From Sphingomonadales bacterium (GTDB lineage: Bacteria > Pseudomonadota > Alphaproteobacteria > Sphingomonadales > Sphingomonadaceae), in NCBI GenBank assembly GCA_028289885.1, contig JAQGKX010000012.1, positions 1 through 34,289 of the forward strand: a DNA stretch of 34,289 bases, written 5' to 3'. A program made the translations under genes and the position numbers. Positions 7,336-16,768 of this stretch are shown piece after piece (position 1 is the stretch's first letter; every line of letters begins with the position of its first letter). Under the pieces are notes generated by a model that did not search any database, was not told the origin of the DNA, and was given only the letters and a program-made list of their open reading frames with translations.

Positions 7336-9153
7336 ATGCCACCCGTCGTCGAAACTGGAGATAAGCCCGTCGCGGGTTTCGCGTCATTGCGCCGCTTCCT
7401 GCCGTATCTCTGGCCTGCCGACGACCGGATACTGCGAGTCCGTGTCGTCGTTGCGCTAATTCTCGTGCTGATTGCCAAGGGCATCACCTTGTCGATGGGC
7501 TGGCTCTATACCTGGGCGATCGACCGGATGGTGCCGGGCATGGAGGCCAGCGCACAGATCGCAATCGCGCTGGTCGTTGCCTATGCCGGAGCGCGCTTTG
7601 CGGGCGTGGTGTTCGACAACCTCCGCAATGCGATCTTCGAACGTGTCGGGCAGGACGCGACCCAGCGCCTCGCCAGCAACGTGTTCCGCAGGCTCCATTC
7701 GCTCAGCTTGCGCTTTCACCTCGACCGGCGGACCGGTGCGGTCGCCAAGATCATCGAGCGCGGTACGAAGAGCATCGATTCGATGCTGTACTTCATGCTG
7801 TTCAACATCGCGCCCACGGTCATCGAACTGGTTGTCGTCTCGATCTTCTTCTGGGTAAAGTTCGGCTTTCCGCTGGTGGCGGCAACCTTGGTCATGGTCG
7901 TCGCCTATATCTGGTTCACCCGCACGGTGACCGACTGGCGGGCGAAACTGCGTGAAGACATGAACACGATGGACACCGGGGCTGCGGCCAAGGCGGTCGA
8001 TTCGCTGCTCAACTATGAAACGGTCAAATATTTCAATGCCGAAGACCGCGAGACCGAACGCTATTCGAGCGCGGCCAGGGCTTATGCCAATGCGGCGGTG
8101 AAGTCGGAGAATTCGCTGGCATGGCTTAACGTGGGCCAGTCGCTGATCACCAATTTGATGATGGCGGGCGCGATGGGCTTTGTCGTCTGGGGCTGGTCGC
8201 AGGGACGGTTCACGACCGGCGACGTCGTGCTGGTCAACACATGGCTGTCCCAGCTTTTCCGCCCGCTCGACCTGCTCGGCATGGTATATCGTACGATCCG
8301 GCAGGGGTTGATCGACATGGAGGCCATGTTCAACCTGATCGATACGCCTGCCGAGATCGTCGATGTGCCCGGGGCGCTGCCGCTGAATGTCGGCGATGGC
8401 GTGGTCCGGTTCGAGAATGTGTCGTTCGCCTATGACAAGGACCGCCAGATCCTGCACGGCGTCGATTTCGAGATACCGGCGGGGAACACACTTGCCGTCG
8501 TTGGGCCATCGGGGGCGGGCAAGTCCACTCTCGCGCGGCTGATGTTCCGGTTTTACGACACGACGGGGGGCCGAATCACCGTCGATGGGCAGGATATCGC
8601 CACGGTCACCCAGGCCAGCCTGCGCTCGGCGATCGGGATCGTGCCGCAGGATACGGTGCTGTTCAACGACACCATCGGCTATAACATTGCCTATGGCAGG
8701 GCGGGTGCCACGCAGGAACAGGTCGAGGAAGCGGCGCGCGGTGCCGCGATCCACGGCTTCATCGCGTCGCTGCCCGATCAATATGGCGCGAAGGTCGGTG
8801 AGCGTGGCCTGAAATTGTCGGGTGGCGAAAAGCAGCGTGTTGCGATTGCGCGGACCTTGCTGAAAAACCCGCCCATCCTGATATTGGACGAGGCTACCAG
8901 CGCGCTCGACAGCCGGACCGAGGCGGAGATCCAGACGACCCTGAAAGCCATTGCGGCACGGCGGACCACGATCGTTATCGCGCACCGCCTGTCCACGATC
9001 GTCGATGCCGATGAGATCGTCGTGCTGGAGGCGGGGCGGGTTTCAGAACGCGGCACGCACGCCACGTTGCTGGCGAAAAACGGGCTATATGCCGAAATGT
9101 GGGCGCGGCAGGCCGCTGAGCATGATCTGGAAGAGATGGCGGCGGCGGAGTAG
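7336..9153 (+). CDS. Atm1-family ABC exporter (permease-ATPase fusion)
   Basis: A 605-residue half-transporter with six membrane helices (about residues 30-320) followed by an ATPase domain. Walker A is GPSGAGKST (390-398), the signature is LSGGEKQ (494-500), Walker B ends in D518-E519 (LILDEATSALD) and the H-loop is in IAHRLST. The NYETVKYFNAE segment of the coupling region is characteristic of the Atm1/ABCB7/HMT group. The best-known bacterial member, NaAtm1 of the sphingomonad Novosphingobium aromaticivorans, exports glutathione conjugates and metal-thiol complexes. It works as a homodimer in the inner membrane. Start is ATG at 7336, with weak Shine-Dalgarno. Confidence 0.93.
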   Translation: MPPVVETGDKPVAGFASLRRFLPYLWPADDRILRVRVVVALILVLIAKGITLSMGWLYTWAIDRMVPGMEASAQIAIALVVAYAGARFAGVVFDNLRNAIFERVGQDATQRLASNVFRRLHSLSLRFHLDRRTGAVAKIIERGTKSIDSMLYFMLFNIAPTVIELVVVSIFFWVKFGFPLVAATLVMVVAYIWFTRTVTDWRAKLREDMNTMDTGAAAKAVDSLLNYETVKYFNAEDRETERYSSAARAYANAAVKSENSLAWLNVGQSLITNLMMAGAMGFVVWGWSQGRFTTGDVVLVNTWLSQLFRPLDLLGMVYRTIRQGLIDMEAMFNLIDTPAEIVDVPGALPLNVGDGVVRFENVSFAYDKDRQILHGVDFEIPAGNTLAVVGPSGAGKSTLARLMFRFYDTTGGRITVDGQDIATVTQASLRSAIGIVPQDTVLFNDTIGYNIAYGRAGATQEQVEEAARGAAIHGFIASLPDQYGAKVGERGLKLSGGEKQRVAIARTLLKNPPILILDEATSALDSRTEAEIQTTLKAIAARRTTIVIAHRLSTIVDADEIVVLEAGRVSERGTHATLLAKNGLYAEMWARQAAEHDLEEMAAAE

Positions 9154-9163
9154 TTCCCGCTGC

Positions 9164-9179
9164 CCCGGCCCGCGCCGGG
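9164..9179. terminator. GC-rich hairpin between convergent genes
   Basis: CCCGGC (9164-9169) pairs with GCCGGG (9174-9179) around a CCGC loop, in the 32 bp between the Atm1 gene and the CorC-type gene. There is no T tract on either side, so termination is only suggested. Confidence 0.35.
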
Positions 9180-9185
9180 TGACGG

Positions 9186-10514
9186 CTAGTCGCCCTCGAT
9201 TTCGGAGACCAGCAGCTTGTCGATCTTGCGGTTGTCCATGTCCATGATCTCGAACCGGAAACCACCGGTGACGAAATGGTCGCCAACGCTCGGCAGGCGT
9301 TTCATCTCCGCGAGTGCCAGTCCCGCCACCGTCGCATAGTCGCGATCGTCGGGCAGCGTCAGTCCGATGCGCTCGGCCAACGTATCGGCGGCAACCCAAC
9401 CGGACACGAGCAGGCTGCCGTCCTCGCGTTCGAAGATCGGCGGATCGGATTCATCGTCGTGATCCGACGCGAATTCACCGGCGATTGCCGCCAAAAGGTC
9501 GGCGGGCGTGACGATGCCCTCCAGATGGCCGTATTCATCATGGACCATCGCCATCGGCACGTCGGCATGACGCAGGGCCTCAAGCGCGTCCATCGCATCG
9601 ACCTGATCGGGAACGATCGGAGGCACGCGCATCAGGGCGCGCAGGTCGATCGGTTCTCCGGTGACGAGCCGCGCAACGATATCGCGCGCCTGCACGACGC
9701 CGATGATCTCATCCACCGATCCTGTCGCCACCGGCATGCGACTGTGCGGCAGCGATGCCAGCACCGCATAAAGCGCGTCATGATCGGCATCGACGTCGAT
9801 CCAGTTGATCTCTGTCCGGGGCGTCATAACTTCCCGCACCGGGCGATCGGCGAGGCGGACGACACCCGATATGATGGCGCGCTCGCTTTCCTCTATGACG
9901 CCCGATTTCGACGCCTCGGCAAATATCAGGTGAAGTTCCTCGGCGGTAACATGGCTTTCCGATTCGCGGCTCATGCCCAGCAGGCGGAAAATCAGCGCGC
10001 TGGTACCGTCGAGAACCCAGACGATCGGTGCCGTCGCGCGCGATAGCCACAGCATCGGACGCGCCATGATCGCGGCAATCGGTTCGGGCTTGCGCAACGC
10101 AAACTGTTTGGGGACGAGTTCGCCGATGATCAGCGAAACGAATGTGGTGAGCCCGATGACGATCACAAAACCGAGCGTTGCCGCTGTCTCTGGCTTCAGG
10201 CCCAGCCAGCGCAGCCTGTCGCCCATCGGGCCACCCAGCTCCGCACCTGAATAAGCACCAGCGACGACACCGATCAGGCTGATGCCGATCTGGACCGTGG
10301 AAAGCAGCTTGCCCGGATCGGCGCTGAGTTCGAGCGCAACGCGTGCACCGGCACTGCCCTTGCGCGCCATCGCTTCCAGTCGCGGTTTGCGCGCCGATAC
10401 GATCGACAGTTCGGACATCGCAAAGACGCCGTTCAACATCACCAGTGCGACGATGATGGCGACGTCTATCCACGGAAATGGCGTCAGGGGGGCGGGGGGG
10501 ATGGCTGTGGACAT
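9186..10514 (-). CDS. CNNM/CorC (hemolysin-family) membrane protein with CBS pair
   Basis: A 442-residue inner-membrane protein with an N-terminal DUF21/CNNM membrane domain (about 10-200, MLNGVFAMSEL and IGELVPKQFALR motifs), a CBS pair (about 220-345, VMTPRTEINWIDVD) and a C-terminal CorC_HlyC domain (about 360-440). Family members are linked to magnesium or cobalt efflux; the old name hemolysin is probably misleading. Start is the ATG at 10514. Codons 5-10 contain a C7 and a C6 tract separated by one base, an unusual place for homopolymers. It is the last gene of a four-gene minus-strand run that includes tadA. Confidence 0.9.
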   Translation of the reverse strand: MSTAIPPAPLTPFPWIDVAIIVALVMLNGVFAMSELSIVSARKPRLEAMARKGSAGARVALELSADPGKLLSTVQIGISLIGVVAGAYSGAELGGPMGDRLRWLGLKPETAATLGFVIVIGLTTFVSLIIGELVPKQFALRKPEPIAAIMARPMLWLSRATAPIVWVLDGTSALIFRLLGMSRESESHVTAEELHLIFAEASKSGVIEESERAIISGVVRLADRPVREVMTPRTEINWIDVDADHDALYAVLASLPHSRMPVATGSVDEIIGVVQARDIVARLVTGEPIDLRALMRVPPIVPDQVDAMDALEALRHADVPMAMVHDEYGHLEGIVTPADLLAAIAGEFASDHDDESDPPIFEREDGSLLVSGWVAADTLAERIGLTLPDDRDYATVAGLALAEMKRLPSVGDHFVTGGFRFEIMDMDNRKIDKLLVSEIEGD

Positions 10515-10564
10515 TGTCAGTCGTGTTCGCCTTGGCGGTTTTCGCTAAAATTCACAAGAATAGT

Positions 10565-11023
10565 CTATGCGGACCGTCTCGCGGCGAAAAAATCCCGGAG
10601 CATCGTAGCCGATTCGCTTTCGCCCAGGCCGCTGGTGATTTCGGGGCGATGGTGACAGGTGGAATGCGAAAAAACACGCGCGCCATGTTCGACCCCGCCC
10701 CCCTTTGGATCGCTCGCTGCGTAGAATAGCCGATCGATGCGCGCATGGGCGATGGCTCCGGCACACATTGCGCACGGTTCCAGCGTCACCCACAATTCAC
10801 AACCGATCAGCCGATCCGTACCGAGTTTGGTGCAAGCCTCACGGATCGCCACGATTTCGGCGTGAGCGGTAGGGTCGCCCAGCGTGCGCGTTGCATTGGC
10901 CGCCACGGAAAGGACGTCGCTGCCGCGCATGATCACGGCACCAACCGGAACCTCGCCGGCAATAGCCGCCCCTTTCGCCGCATCGAGCGCCAGTCGCATC
11001 GGTAAGGGGAGGGGAAACGCCAT
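10565..11023 (-). CDS. tadA: tRNA-specific adenosine-34 deaminase
   Basis: A 152-residue cytidine-deaminase-fold enzyme that converts A34 to inosine in the anticodon of tRNA-Arg(ACG). Zinc ligands and catalytic acid are visible: H54 and E56 in TAHAE, C84 and C87 in EPCAMC. The ASDPKGGGVEHG segment is typical of TadA rather than of guanine deaminase. ATG at 11023 is preceded by AGGGGGAG at good spacing. It lies 20 bp after the YqaE-type gene and 50 bp before the CNNM/CorC gene. Confidence 0.92.
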   Translation of the reverse strand: MAFPLPLPMRLALDAAKGAAIAGEVPVGAVIMRGSDVLSVAANATRTLGDPTAHAEIVAIREACTKLGTDRLIGCELWVTLEPCAMCAGAIAHARIDRLFYAASDPKGGGVEHGARVFSHSTCHHRPEITSGLGESESATMLRDFFAARRSA

Positions 11024-11043
11024 CCGCTCCCCCTAACAGACCT

Positions 11044-11241
11044 TCAACCGGCGGGGGAGACCAGCGTGAGATAGAGCGCGAAGACCATGCCGGGCACGAA
11101 CGCGATCAACGTCAGCAGGCAGGTCAACCAGAACGACTTGCCGATACCGCGATCGAGAAAGACTCCCAGTGGCGGGAGGAAGACGGACGCGACCACGGCA
11201 AGAGGCCGGACGCGCCCGCTGCTGACATTGCCCGTTGCCAT
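11044..11241 (-). CDS. YqaE/Pmp3-family small membrane protein
   Basis: A 65-residue protein with two hydrophobic helices. The first carries the FLPPLGVFLDRG motif of the UPF0057/Pmp3 family, whose members influence membrane potential and salt or stress tolerance. The ATG shares its A with the TGA of the upstream gene (TGATG, base 11241), so translation is probably coupled. Function beyond the family name is not visible. Confidence 0.88.
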   Translation of the reverse strand: MATGNVSSGRVRPLAVVASVFLPPLGVFLDRGIGKSFWLTCLLTLIAFVPGMVFALYLTLVSPAG

Positions 11242-11501
11242 CAGTCGGCCTTTTTCACGCCGACGGTCGGGGTCTGGATCACTTCCTTGTGCGTTCCGAC
11301 ATTCGGCACATCGACCGTCGTGCTCTTGGTGCCCACCTCGAGCTTGCCTGTCGAAACCTGATACCCCGGCAACTGGCCACCTTCAGCGCGAATCGCTGGC
11401 AGCTTGCCGTCCTTGGTCTTGTCGATGTTGATGAAGCCCAGTGCGAAAGCGGCAATGGCCGCCAGCACGATCACCAGCAACAGCCCCAATATTGCGCGCA
11501 T
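11241..11501 (-). CDS. Small membrane-anchored protein of unknown function
   Basis: An 86-residue protein with one N-terminal hydrophobic helix (about residues 2-24) and a hydrophilic tail of about 60 residues, probably periplasmic. ATG at 11501 is chosen because AGGGAG lies 8 bases before it; a GTG at 11510 would overlap that site. It opens the minus-strand run with the YqaE-type gene, tadA and the CNNM/CorC gene. The tail holds repeated VGT/VxVP units (GTKSTTVDVP, VGTHKEVIQTP, VGVKK). I do not recognise a named family with certainty. Confidence 0.75.
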   Translation of the reverse strand: MRAILGLLLVIVLAAIAAFALGFINIDKTKDGKLPAIRAEGGQLPGYQVSTGKLEVGTKSTTVDVPNVGTHKEVIQTPTVGVKKAD

Positions 11502-11573
11502 ATCCGTCACTCCCTATACCTTGTAGGGCCGTAACGAACGGAACGCGTGCAGGTTGCGTAAGGGCGTCGGCGG

Positions 11574-11602
11574 TTGACGACACGGCAGTTTGCAGTTAGG
11601 CG
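11574..11602 (+). promoter_or_regulatory. Candidate rpmB promoter
   Basis: TTGACG (11574-11579) with 16-17 bases to TTAGGC or TAGGCG, about 40 bases upstream of the rpmB start. The -35 is good and the -10 poor, as is common in alphaproteobacteria. The 140-bp gap must also hold the promoter of the divergent gene starting at 11501. Confidence 0.35.
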
Positions 11603-11641
11603 CGCCTCCTTTCAGAACACAGTTATTCAGGACGACGAACG

Positions 11642-11947
11642 ATGGCGCGCATTTGCGAACTGACCGGCAAGGGTCGCATGGTAGGGAACAATGTGAGCCA
11701 TGCGAACAACAAGACGAAGCGGACCTTCCTGCCCAATCTGCAGAATGTGACGCTTTTGTCCGACGCACTCGGCGAATCGATCAAGCTGCGCGTTTCGACG
11801 CACGGTCTTCGTTCGGTCGAGCATGTTGGCGGCCTGGACAATTGGTTGAACAAGACCAGCGAAGCACAGCTCAGCCTCAAGGCACAGCGGCTGAAGCGCA
11901 AGGTGGCCAAGGCCATCGTCGCGGCAACGACTTCAGTAGCAGCCTGA
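11642..11947 (+). CDS. rpmB: 50S ribosomal protein bL28
   Basis: A 101-residue basic protein that begins RICELTGKG and contains [15 protein letters not shown], the conserved bL28 N-terminal half. It binds 23S rRNA in the large subunit. AGGA lies about 10 bases before the ATG. It is monocistronic and its stop is separated by a single base from the stop of the convergent phytase-like gene. The C-terminus (AATTSVAA) is low in complexity, as in other alphaproteobacterial L28 proteins. Confidence 0.97.
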   Translation: MARICELTGKGRMVGNNVSHANNKTKRTFLPNLQNVTLLSDALGESIKLRVSTHGLRSVEHVGGLDNWLNKTSEAQLSLKAQRLKRKVAKAIVAATTSVAA

Positions 11948-11948
11948 T

Positions 11949-12941
11949 TTAATTCGCCCTGACTTCGGTCAGGGCAAACTTCAGCAGCAACGTCCGCTGC
12001 CAGCTTGCAAAATTGTCGTCCGATATAATCCAGACGACGGTGCGGCCGTTCTCTGTGCCCGAAGCTATGCCTTCGAAATTCTCCGAGATCGCCGGCGATG
12101 CGAATCGCGCGATCACCGGTCCCTGCAGCACCGCCCCGCCGCGAATCGACTTCGGGTCGATGATCGTGATGCAGGCGGTGAATAGCGACGTCAGCGCAAG
12201 ACTGCGGTTCAGGATCAGGATGCGGCCATCGGGCAGTTCGGTAGCGTCGGTGGGGCTGAACCCCGGGGGCGGCAAATAGCCGAGCATGACGCGGGGGATC
12301 TTCGCATTGGTCGGGTCGCCGCCGAACATGATGACGGGTCGAACCTCACCATCGTGGCGACTGCCTTCTGCAATCACCAAAAAACGACCGCCAGACAGGC
12401 GCAACAGCGTTTCCGGACCGCTGGTGCGCGACCAGTCGGCCATCTCGGGAGGCTGATAGACGCGCTCACCGATGCCCAGATCGCCGTTCGTCCGGCAAAT
12501 CACGTTGCGCCATTCAAAGCCGATCCACCAATGTCCCGACCACCGATCATGCGCGAGCGATTCGGTGTCGCGCCCGGTCTTCTCTTTGCCGCCGCCACAG
12601 CCGGAGGGCACCGCAGCAATCGCTGCGTTCGAAATATGTCCGAATTTGCCGATACGAAAGCGCACCAGCCCACCCGCGTCGCTGAGCGCCGTCACGCTAT
12701 TATTGCCCTCGACATCGAGCGACGAAAGCCCACCGAACGCAGGGTTGTCGCTCGTCAGTTTCCAGCCGCCGATATAATCCAGCGCCCCCAGCCGACTACG
12801 CGTGAGATCCTCTGCATACAGGGGGACCGGTTCGGCATCGATCGTGATTGCCGCTGTGGCGACCGGTGTCAGATCGTGCGTTGTCGAACTCCGCACGCAC
12901 TGGCCAAGGAACAAAACACCAAGCAGAACGGGCCAACGCAT
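11949..12941 (-). CDS. Exported phytase-like/esterase-like beta-propeller protein
   Basis: A 330-residue protein with an N-terminal hydrophobic segment (MRWPVLLGVLFLGQC) that is a signal peptide; a cysteine follows, but Gln before it is not a standard lipobox, so lipidation is uncertain. The rest resembles the esterase-like activity of phytase family (PF13449 type): GGLSSLDVE near the start, DTESLAHD, LPPPGFSPTDATELPDGRILILNR and a C-terminal NFEGIA. Such proteins adopt a beta-propeller; substrate is not known. Start 12941 is chosen because AAAGGA lies 4 bases upstream and the signal peptide begins there; an ATG at 12998 would add 19 residues. Confidence 0.82.
   Translation of the reverse strand: MRWPVLLGVLFLGQCVRSSTTHDLTPVATAAITIDAEPVPLYAEDLTRSRLGALDYIGGWKLTSDNPAFGGLSSLDVEGNNSVTALSDAGGLVRFRIGKFGHISNAAIAAVPSGCGGGKEKTGRDTESLAHDRWSGHWWIGFEWRNVICRTNGDLGIGERVYQPPEMADWSRTSGPETLLRLSGGRFLVIAEGSRHDGEVRPVIMFGGDPTNAKIPRVMLGYLPPPGFSPTDATELPDGRILILNRSLALTSLFTACITIIDPKSIRGGAVLQGPVIARFASPAISENFEGIASGTENGRTVVWIISDDNFASWQRTLLLKFALTEVRAN
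11956..11975. terminator. UUCG-tetraloop hairpin at the rpmB 3' end
   Basis: GCCCTGAC and GTCAGGGC form a perfect 8-bp stem around TTCG, starting 8 bases after the rpmB stop and inside the last codons of the convergent gene. This loop is exceptionally stable in RNA. There is no T tract, so it may block 3' exonucleases or help termination of rpmB. Confidence 0.45.
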
Positions 12942-13091
12942 GCGGTCCTTTAGCGCATGGCGGCTTCGTGAACATGGGATAACCGGCCTGTTCAGCAAAC
13001 CTCCACCCGAATCGGCCTAGAACGCATGCATGGCGGCCATCAACCGTTACCCAGCACGACGACGGGACTGTCGTATCCAAGGAGCCGACCG

Positions 13092-13520
13092 ATGAAAAAA
13101 CAACTCATCCAGATTGCCGCCGCCGCCAGCATATTGGCCACCGGCTTTGCAACACCCGCAATGGCGCAGGAACATTATCGTTCGGGTGATTATTATCAGG
13201 GCCGCGGCGGAGACGACCGTGGCTATCAGGGTCGTGACTACCGTGACCGCGGATATCAGGACAATGATGTTGGCTATTATGACCGTGGAGGCAACTGGCG
13301 GGGCAATGATGGCCGCAACTATCGCCGCAACTATCGCGACTGCCGCCAGAGTTCGGGCACGACGGGCACGATTCTCGGTGCGATCGCCGGTGGGTTGCTG
13401 GGTCGCGAGATAGGTCGTGGCGGGCGCTACAACCGCCCAAGCGGGACCGGCACGATCATCGGGGCCGGTGCAGGCGCACTCGCGGGCCGCGCCATCGATA
13501 AAAGCGGCAGCTGCCGTTAA
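13092..13520 (+). CDS. Exported Gly/Tyr/Arg-rich protein with glycine-zipper 2TM motif
   Basis: A 142-residue envelope protein. The signal peptide is residues 1 to about 23 (TPAMA-QE). A charged, repetitive middle part with DRGYQ- and YRD-type units is followed by two glycine-zipper hydrophobic segments (TILGAIAGGLLGREIG and TIIGAGAGALAGRAID), the layout of the glycine-zipper 2TM/SlyB-like outer-membrane proteins. AAGGAG lies 7 bases before the ATG and an intrinsic terminator follows, so it is a single-gene transcript. It probably sits in the outer membrane; function unknown. Confidence 0.85.
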   Translation: MKKQLIQIAAAASILATGFATPAMAQEHYRSGDYYQGRGGDDRGYQGRDYRDRGYQDNDVGYYDRGGNWRGNDGRNYRRNYRDCRQSSGTTGTILGAIAGGLLGREIGRGGRYNRPSGTGTIIGAGAGALAGRAIDKSGSCR

Positions 13521-13550
13521 CGAATACCCTCCGGTTGCTTATCGAGGGGA

Positions 13551-13584
13551 GGGCCGGGCAGGCAACTGTCCGGCCCCAGTTTTA
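13551..13584 (+). terminator. Intrinsic terminator with GCAA tetraloop
   Basis: An 11-bp stem (13551-13561 with 13566-13576, one G-T pair) is closed by a GCAA loop and followed by CAGTTTTA. It terminates the glycine-zipper gene; its T tract overlaps the stop codon of cobT on the other strand. Confidence 0.8.
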
Positions 13585-15411
13585 TCGGTCGTTTTGAATG
13601 TCGAACAGCCCGGCAAGTTGCTCGACCATCGTGCCGCCTAGCTGGTCGGCATCCATGATCGTCACGGCCTTGGCGTAATAGCGGGTCACGTCGTGACCGA
13701 TGCCAATGGCAACAAGCTGGACGGGTGATTTATTCTCGATCCAGCCGATGACCTGCCGCAGATGCTTTTCCAGATAACTTCCGCTGTTCACGCTGAGCGT
13801 CGAATCGTCGACCGGCGCGCCATCGGAAATCACCATCAGTATCTTGCGCTCCTCGGACCGCGCCAACAGGCGGCTGTGCGCCCATAGCAACGCCTCGCCG
13901 TCGATGTTTTCCTTCAACAGCCCCTCGCGCATCATCAGGCCGAGCGACGTCCGTGCCCGCCGCCACGGCGTATCGGCAGGCTTGTAAACAATGTGGCGGA
14001 GGTCGTTGAGACGTCCGGGCATGGCGGGACGTCCGGCGGCGAGCCAGCTTTCGCGCGACTGGCCGCCCTTCCACGCGCGGGTGGTAAAGCCCAGGATTTC
14101 CGTCTTTACGCCGCAGCGTTCCAGCGTCCGCGCCATGATATCGGCGCTGATCGCCGCAATCGAGATCGGTCGCCCACGCATCGAGCCGGAGTTATCGATC
14201 AACAGCGTCACCACCGTATCGCGAAAATCGGTCTCGCGTTCGATTTTGTACGACAGCGAATGACCCGGCGAGACGATGATCCGCGCCAACCGGGCGGCGT
14301 CGAGCATCCCCTCCTCCTGATCGAAGTCCCACGATCGCGACTGTTGCGCCATCAGCTTGCGCTGCAACCGGTTGGCGAGTTTCGTCACCGCGCCCTGCAA
14401 ATGGATCAACTGCTGGTCGAGATACTGACGCAACCGCACCAGTTCGTCGGCATCGCACAGTTCGTCTGCGGCGATGACCTCGTCATGCTTGGTCGTCCAC
14501 GCCTTGTAATCGAACCCCGGCGTCAGGTCGGCGGGCGGGCGATTGGGGCGCACGGGTAGCATCCCGTCCTGATCGCCTTCGCCACCATCGGCGGCGTCGT
14601 CCTCGGCGCTGTCCTCGCTCTCGGTCTCGCCATCGCCTTCGGTGTCGTCGGCTTGCGTTGTTTCGGCGCGCTGGTCGAGGTCGCCCGCACCTTCGGCCTC
14701 GTCCTCATTGCTTTCGGATTCGTCCTGACCCTGCTCGTCGCCCTCGTCATCGCCATCGTCCTGCTGGTCGTCGGGGATCATGTCCCCCTCGATCAGCGAC
14801 AGGTCTTCGAGCAGCTTGGTCGTCATCGACGCGAATGCCGCCTGATCGTCGAGAACCAGCCCGAGCGCGTCGAGGTCGTTGCCGCCCGCCGACTCGATCC
14901 ACTCGCGCACCATCGACAGGCCATTTTCGGTGCTGGCGGGGGGAGCCTCACCTGTCAGCCGCTCGCGCAGGAGCAGGGCAACCGCGGTTGACAATGGAAC
15001 CTCGTCCCTCGCCTTGGCGCGCGCGATGGGGTCCGACCGCATCCGCATTTCAAGCGCATGGGTCAGGTTGGCACGGACACCGGCCATTGCGCGACCGCCG
15101 AGTGCCTCGACCCGCACGGTTTCGACCGCATCGAAAACCGCGCGCGCAATCGGCGGAGCGGGGGCATTGCGAGCATGAACCGCGACATTGTGATGCCGCA
15201 GTCGGAGCGCAAAACCATCGGCAAATCCACGCGCTTCGGCAACCTGATCGGCGGGCAACCCGCGACCCGGCATCGGCACCTTGATGTTCTTGCCGATCTG
15301 GGTCGGGGCGTCGGCGGTGAAGGCAAGCTCCACCTCCGGCTCATGCGCCAGAGCGCGCGCCGTTCCGGTCAGGACCGACTTGAAGGCTTCGAGGGGTGTC
15401 TGGTCGGCCAT
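13582..15411 (-). CDS. cobT: Cobaltochelatase subunit CobT (VWA domain)
   Basis: A 609-residue protein of the CobT type: an N-terminal CobT domain, a very acidic low-complexity linker (about 215-300, Asp/Glu-rich) and a C-terminal von Willebrand A domain with the MIDAS motif DNSGSM near residue 404. CobT and the AAA ATPase CobS form the chaperone-like motor that helps CobN insert cobalt into the corrin ring in the aerobic B12 pathway. The ATG overlaps the cobS stop by one base (TGATG), so the two are coupled. CobN and other cob genes are not in the window, so a B12 role here is not proved. Confidence 0.93.
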   Translation of the reverse strand: MADQTPLEAFKSVLTGTARALAHEPEVELAFTADAPTQIGKNIKVPMPGRGLPADQVAEARGFADGFALRLRHHNVAVHARNAPAPPIARAVFDAVETVRVEALGGRAMAGVRANLTHALEMRMRSDPIARAKARDEVPLSTAVALLLRERLTGEAPPASTENGLSMVREWIESAGGNDLDALGLVLDDQAAFASMTTKLLEDLSLIEGDMIPDDQQDDGDDEGDEQGQDESESNEDEAEGAGDLDQRAETTQADDTEGDGETESEDSAEDDAADGGEGDQDGMLPVRPNRPPADLTPGFDYKAWTTKHDEVIAADELCDADELVRLRQYLDQQLIHLQGAVTKLANRLQRKLMAQQSRSWDFDQEEGMLDAARLARIIVSPGHSLSYKIERETDFRDTVVTLLIDNSGSMRGRPISIAAISADIMARTLERCGVKTEILGFTTRAWKGGQSRESWLAAGRPAMPGRLNDLRHIVYKPADTPWRRARTSLGLMMREGLLKENIDGEALLWAHSRLLARSEERKILMVISDGAPVDDSTLSVNSGSYLEKHLRQVIGWIENKSPVQLVAIGIGHDVTRYYAKAVTIMDADQLGGTMVEQLAGLFDIQNDR

Positions 15412-16415
15412 CAGGCCTTGCCGACGACGCTTTCGGGCAAATCCTTACCGAATACCCGCTGGTAATACTCCGCGACGAGACTCCGCTCCGCCTCATCGCA
15501 TTTGTTCAGGAAGGTCAGCCGGAACGCAAAGCCGACGTCCTTGAAGATCAGCGCGTTCTGCGCCCAGGTGATGACGGTGCGCGGGCTCATGACGGTCGAG
15601 ATATCGCCGTTGATGAAGCCCTGCCGCGTCATGTCGGCGACCTTGACCATGTTATCGACGGTCTTCTTGCCATCGGGCTGGTCGTATTCGCCCGACTTCG
15701 CCAGCACGATCTGCGCTTCGATCGCAGCGGGGAGGTAGTTGAGCGTCACGACGACGTTCCAGCGATCCATCTGGCCCTGATTGATCTGCTGCGTGCCATG
15801 ATACAGGCCGCTGGTGTCGCCCAGACCAACCGTATTGGCGGTGGCGAACAGGCGGAAGTACGGGTTGGGCCGGATGACGCGGTTCTGGTCGAGCAGGGTC
15901 AGCTTGCCCTCTGCTTCGAGGATACGCTGGATAACGAACATCACGTCGGGGCGGCCCGCATCATATTCGTCGAACACGAGAGCGGTTGGGGTTTGCAAAG
16001 CCCAAGGCAGCAACCCCTCGCGAAACTCAGTAACCTGCTGGCCGTCGCGCAGGACGATAGCGTCCCGACCGACAAGGTCGATCCGGCTGATATGCGCGTC
16101 GAGGTTGATGCGGATGCACGGCCATTTCAGGCGCGCGGCAACCTGTTCGATGTGCGTCGATTTACCGGTGCCGTGATAGCCCTGAACCATGACGCGGCGG
16201 TTGAAGGCGAAGCCCGCGCAGATCGCCAGCGTCGTGTCGGCGTCGAAGACATAGCTGGGGTCGAGGTCGGGAACGCGCTCGTCCGCTTCACTGAACGCCG
16301 GAACCTCCATGTCCACGTCGATGCCGAACATCTCGCGCACCGAGACCTTCAGGTCGGGCGCATCCATCACCGTTTCGGTGCGGCTGTCGGGCTGGACGTT
16401 GGAAATGTCGGTCAT
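15411..16415 (-). CDS. cobS: Cobaltochelatase subunit CobS (AAA+ ATPase)
   Basis: A 334-residue MoxR-like AAA+ ATPase. Walker A is GYHGTGKST (79-87) and Walker B ends FDEYD (148-152). It partners with CobT as ATP-driven motor of the aerobic cobaltochelatase. Start is ATG at 16415. Upstream, an 8-base direct repeat (GAACTGGC at 16434 and 16446 on the plus strand) sits within 40 bases of the start. In related genomes a J-domain gene and bolA normally lie directly upstream; here two plus-strand genes intervene. Confidence 0.94.
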   Translation of the reverse strand: MTDISNVQPDSRTETVMDAPDLKVSVREMFGIDVDMEVPAFSEADERVPDLDPSYVFDADTTLAICAGFAFNRRVMVQGYHGTGKSTHIEQVAARLKWPCIRINLDAHISRIDLVGRDAIVLRDGQQVTEFREGLLPWALQTPTALVFDEYDAGRPDVMFVIQRILEAEGKLTLLDQNRVIRPNPYFRLFATANTVGLGDTSGLYHGTQQINQGQMDRWNVVVTLNYLPAAIEAQIVLAKSGEYDQPDGKKTVDNMVKVADMTRQGFINGDISTVMSPRTVITWAQNALIFKDVGFAFRLTFLNKCDEAERSLVAEYYQRVFGKDLPESVVGKA

Positions 16416-16768
16416 TGAAGGGTTATCCGTAGAGAACTGGCGTGGGAACTGGCTTCCCTCCTAACCGACCGGTGCGCGCGAAGTCGAGGGGAGGGTGCGC
16501 TTAAAAGCCTATCGTAGGCAGGGGGGAACAATGTGACGAACCGTTCGGCAAGCGCGCGGTTCCCCGCGATGGTCACGAGTCCGGCGTTTCGGGAGCGCCG
16601 CCTCTGTAAGCCGATGTGGACGTTTCAATCTAACATCTGCAGAAAGTTCAACAGTGATTCGCTGGAAACCACGCCAATGGAATTCTGGGCGATCGGTATG
16701 GCCATGTCGAAGACCCGTTCGGGTATGTTTGGGCCATCGCTGCAACGATCAGGAAATAGGAGGTCCAA
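16416..16768. other. 353-bp intergenic region between cobS and the DUF1428 gene
   Basis: This is the longest gene-free stretch. It must hold divergent promoters for cobST and the DUF1428-VOC pair. Visible are the GAACTGGC direct repeat (16434-16441 and 16446-16453, 12-base period) and a small dyad GCCTA-TCG-TAGGC (16507-16519); read on the minus strand the dyad is followed by TTTT, so it may be a weak terminator or attenuator ahead of cobS. No RNA gene or convincing protein was found. Confidence 0.5.
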
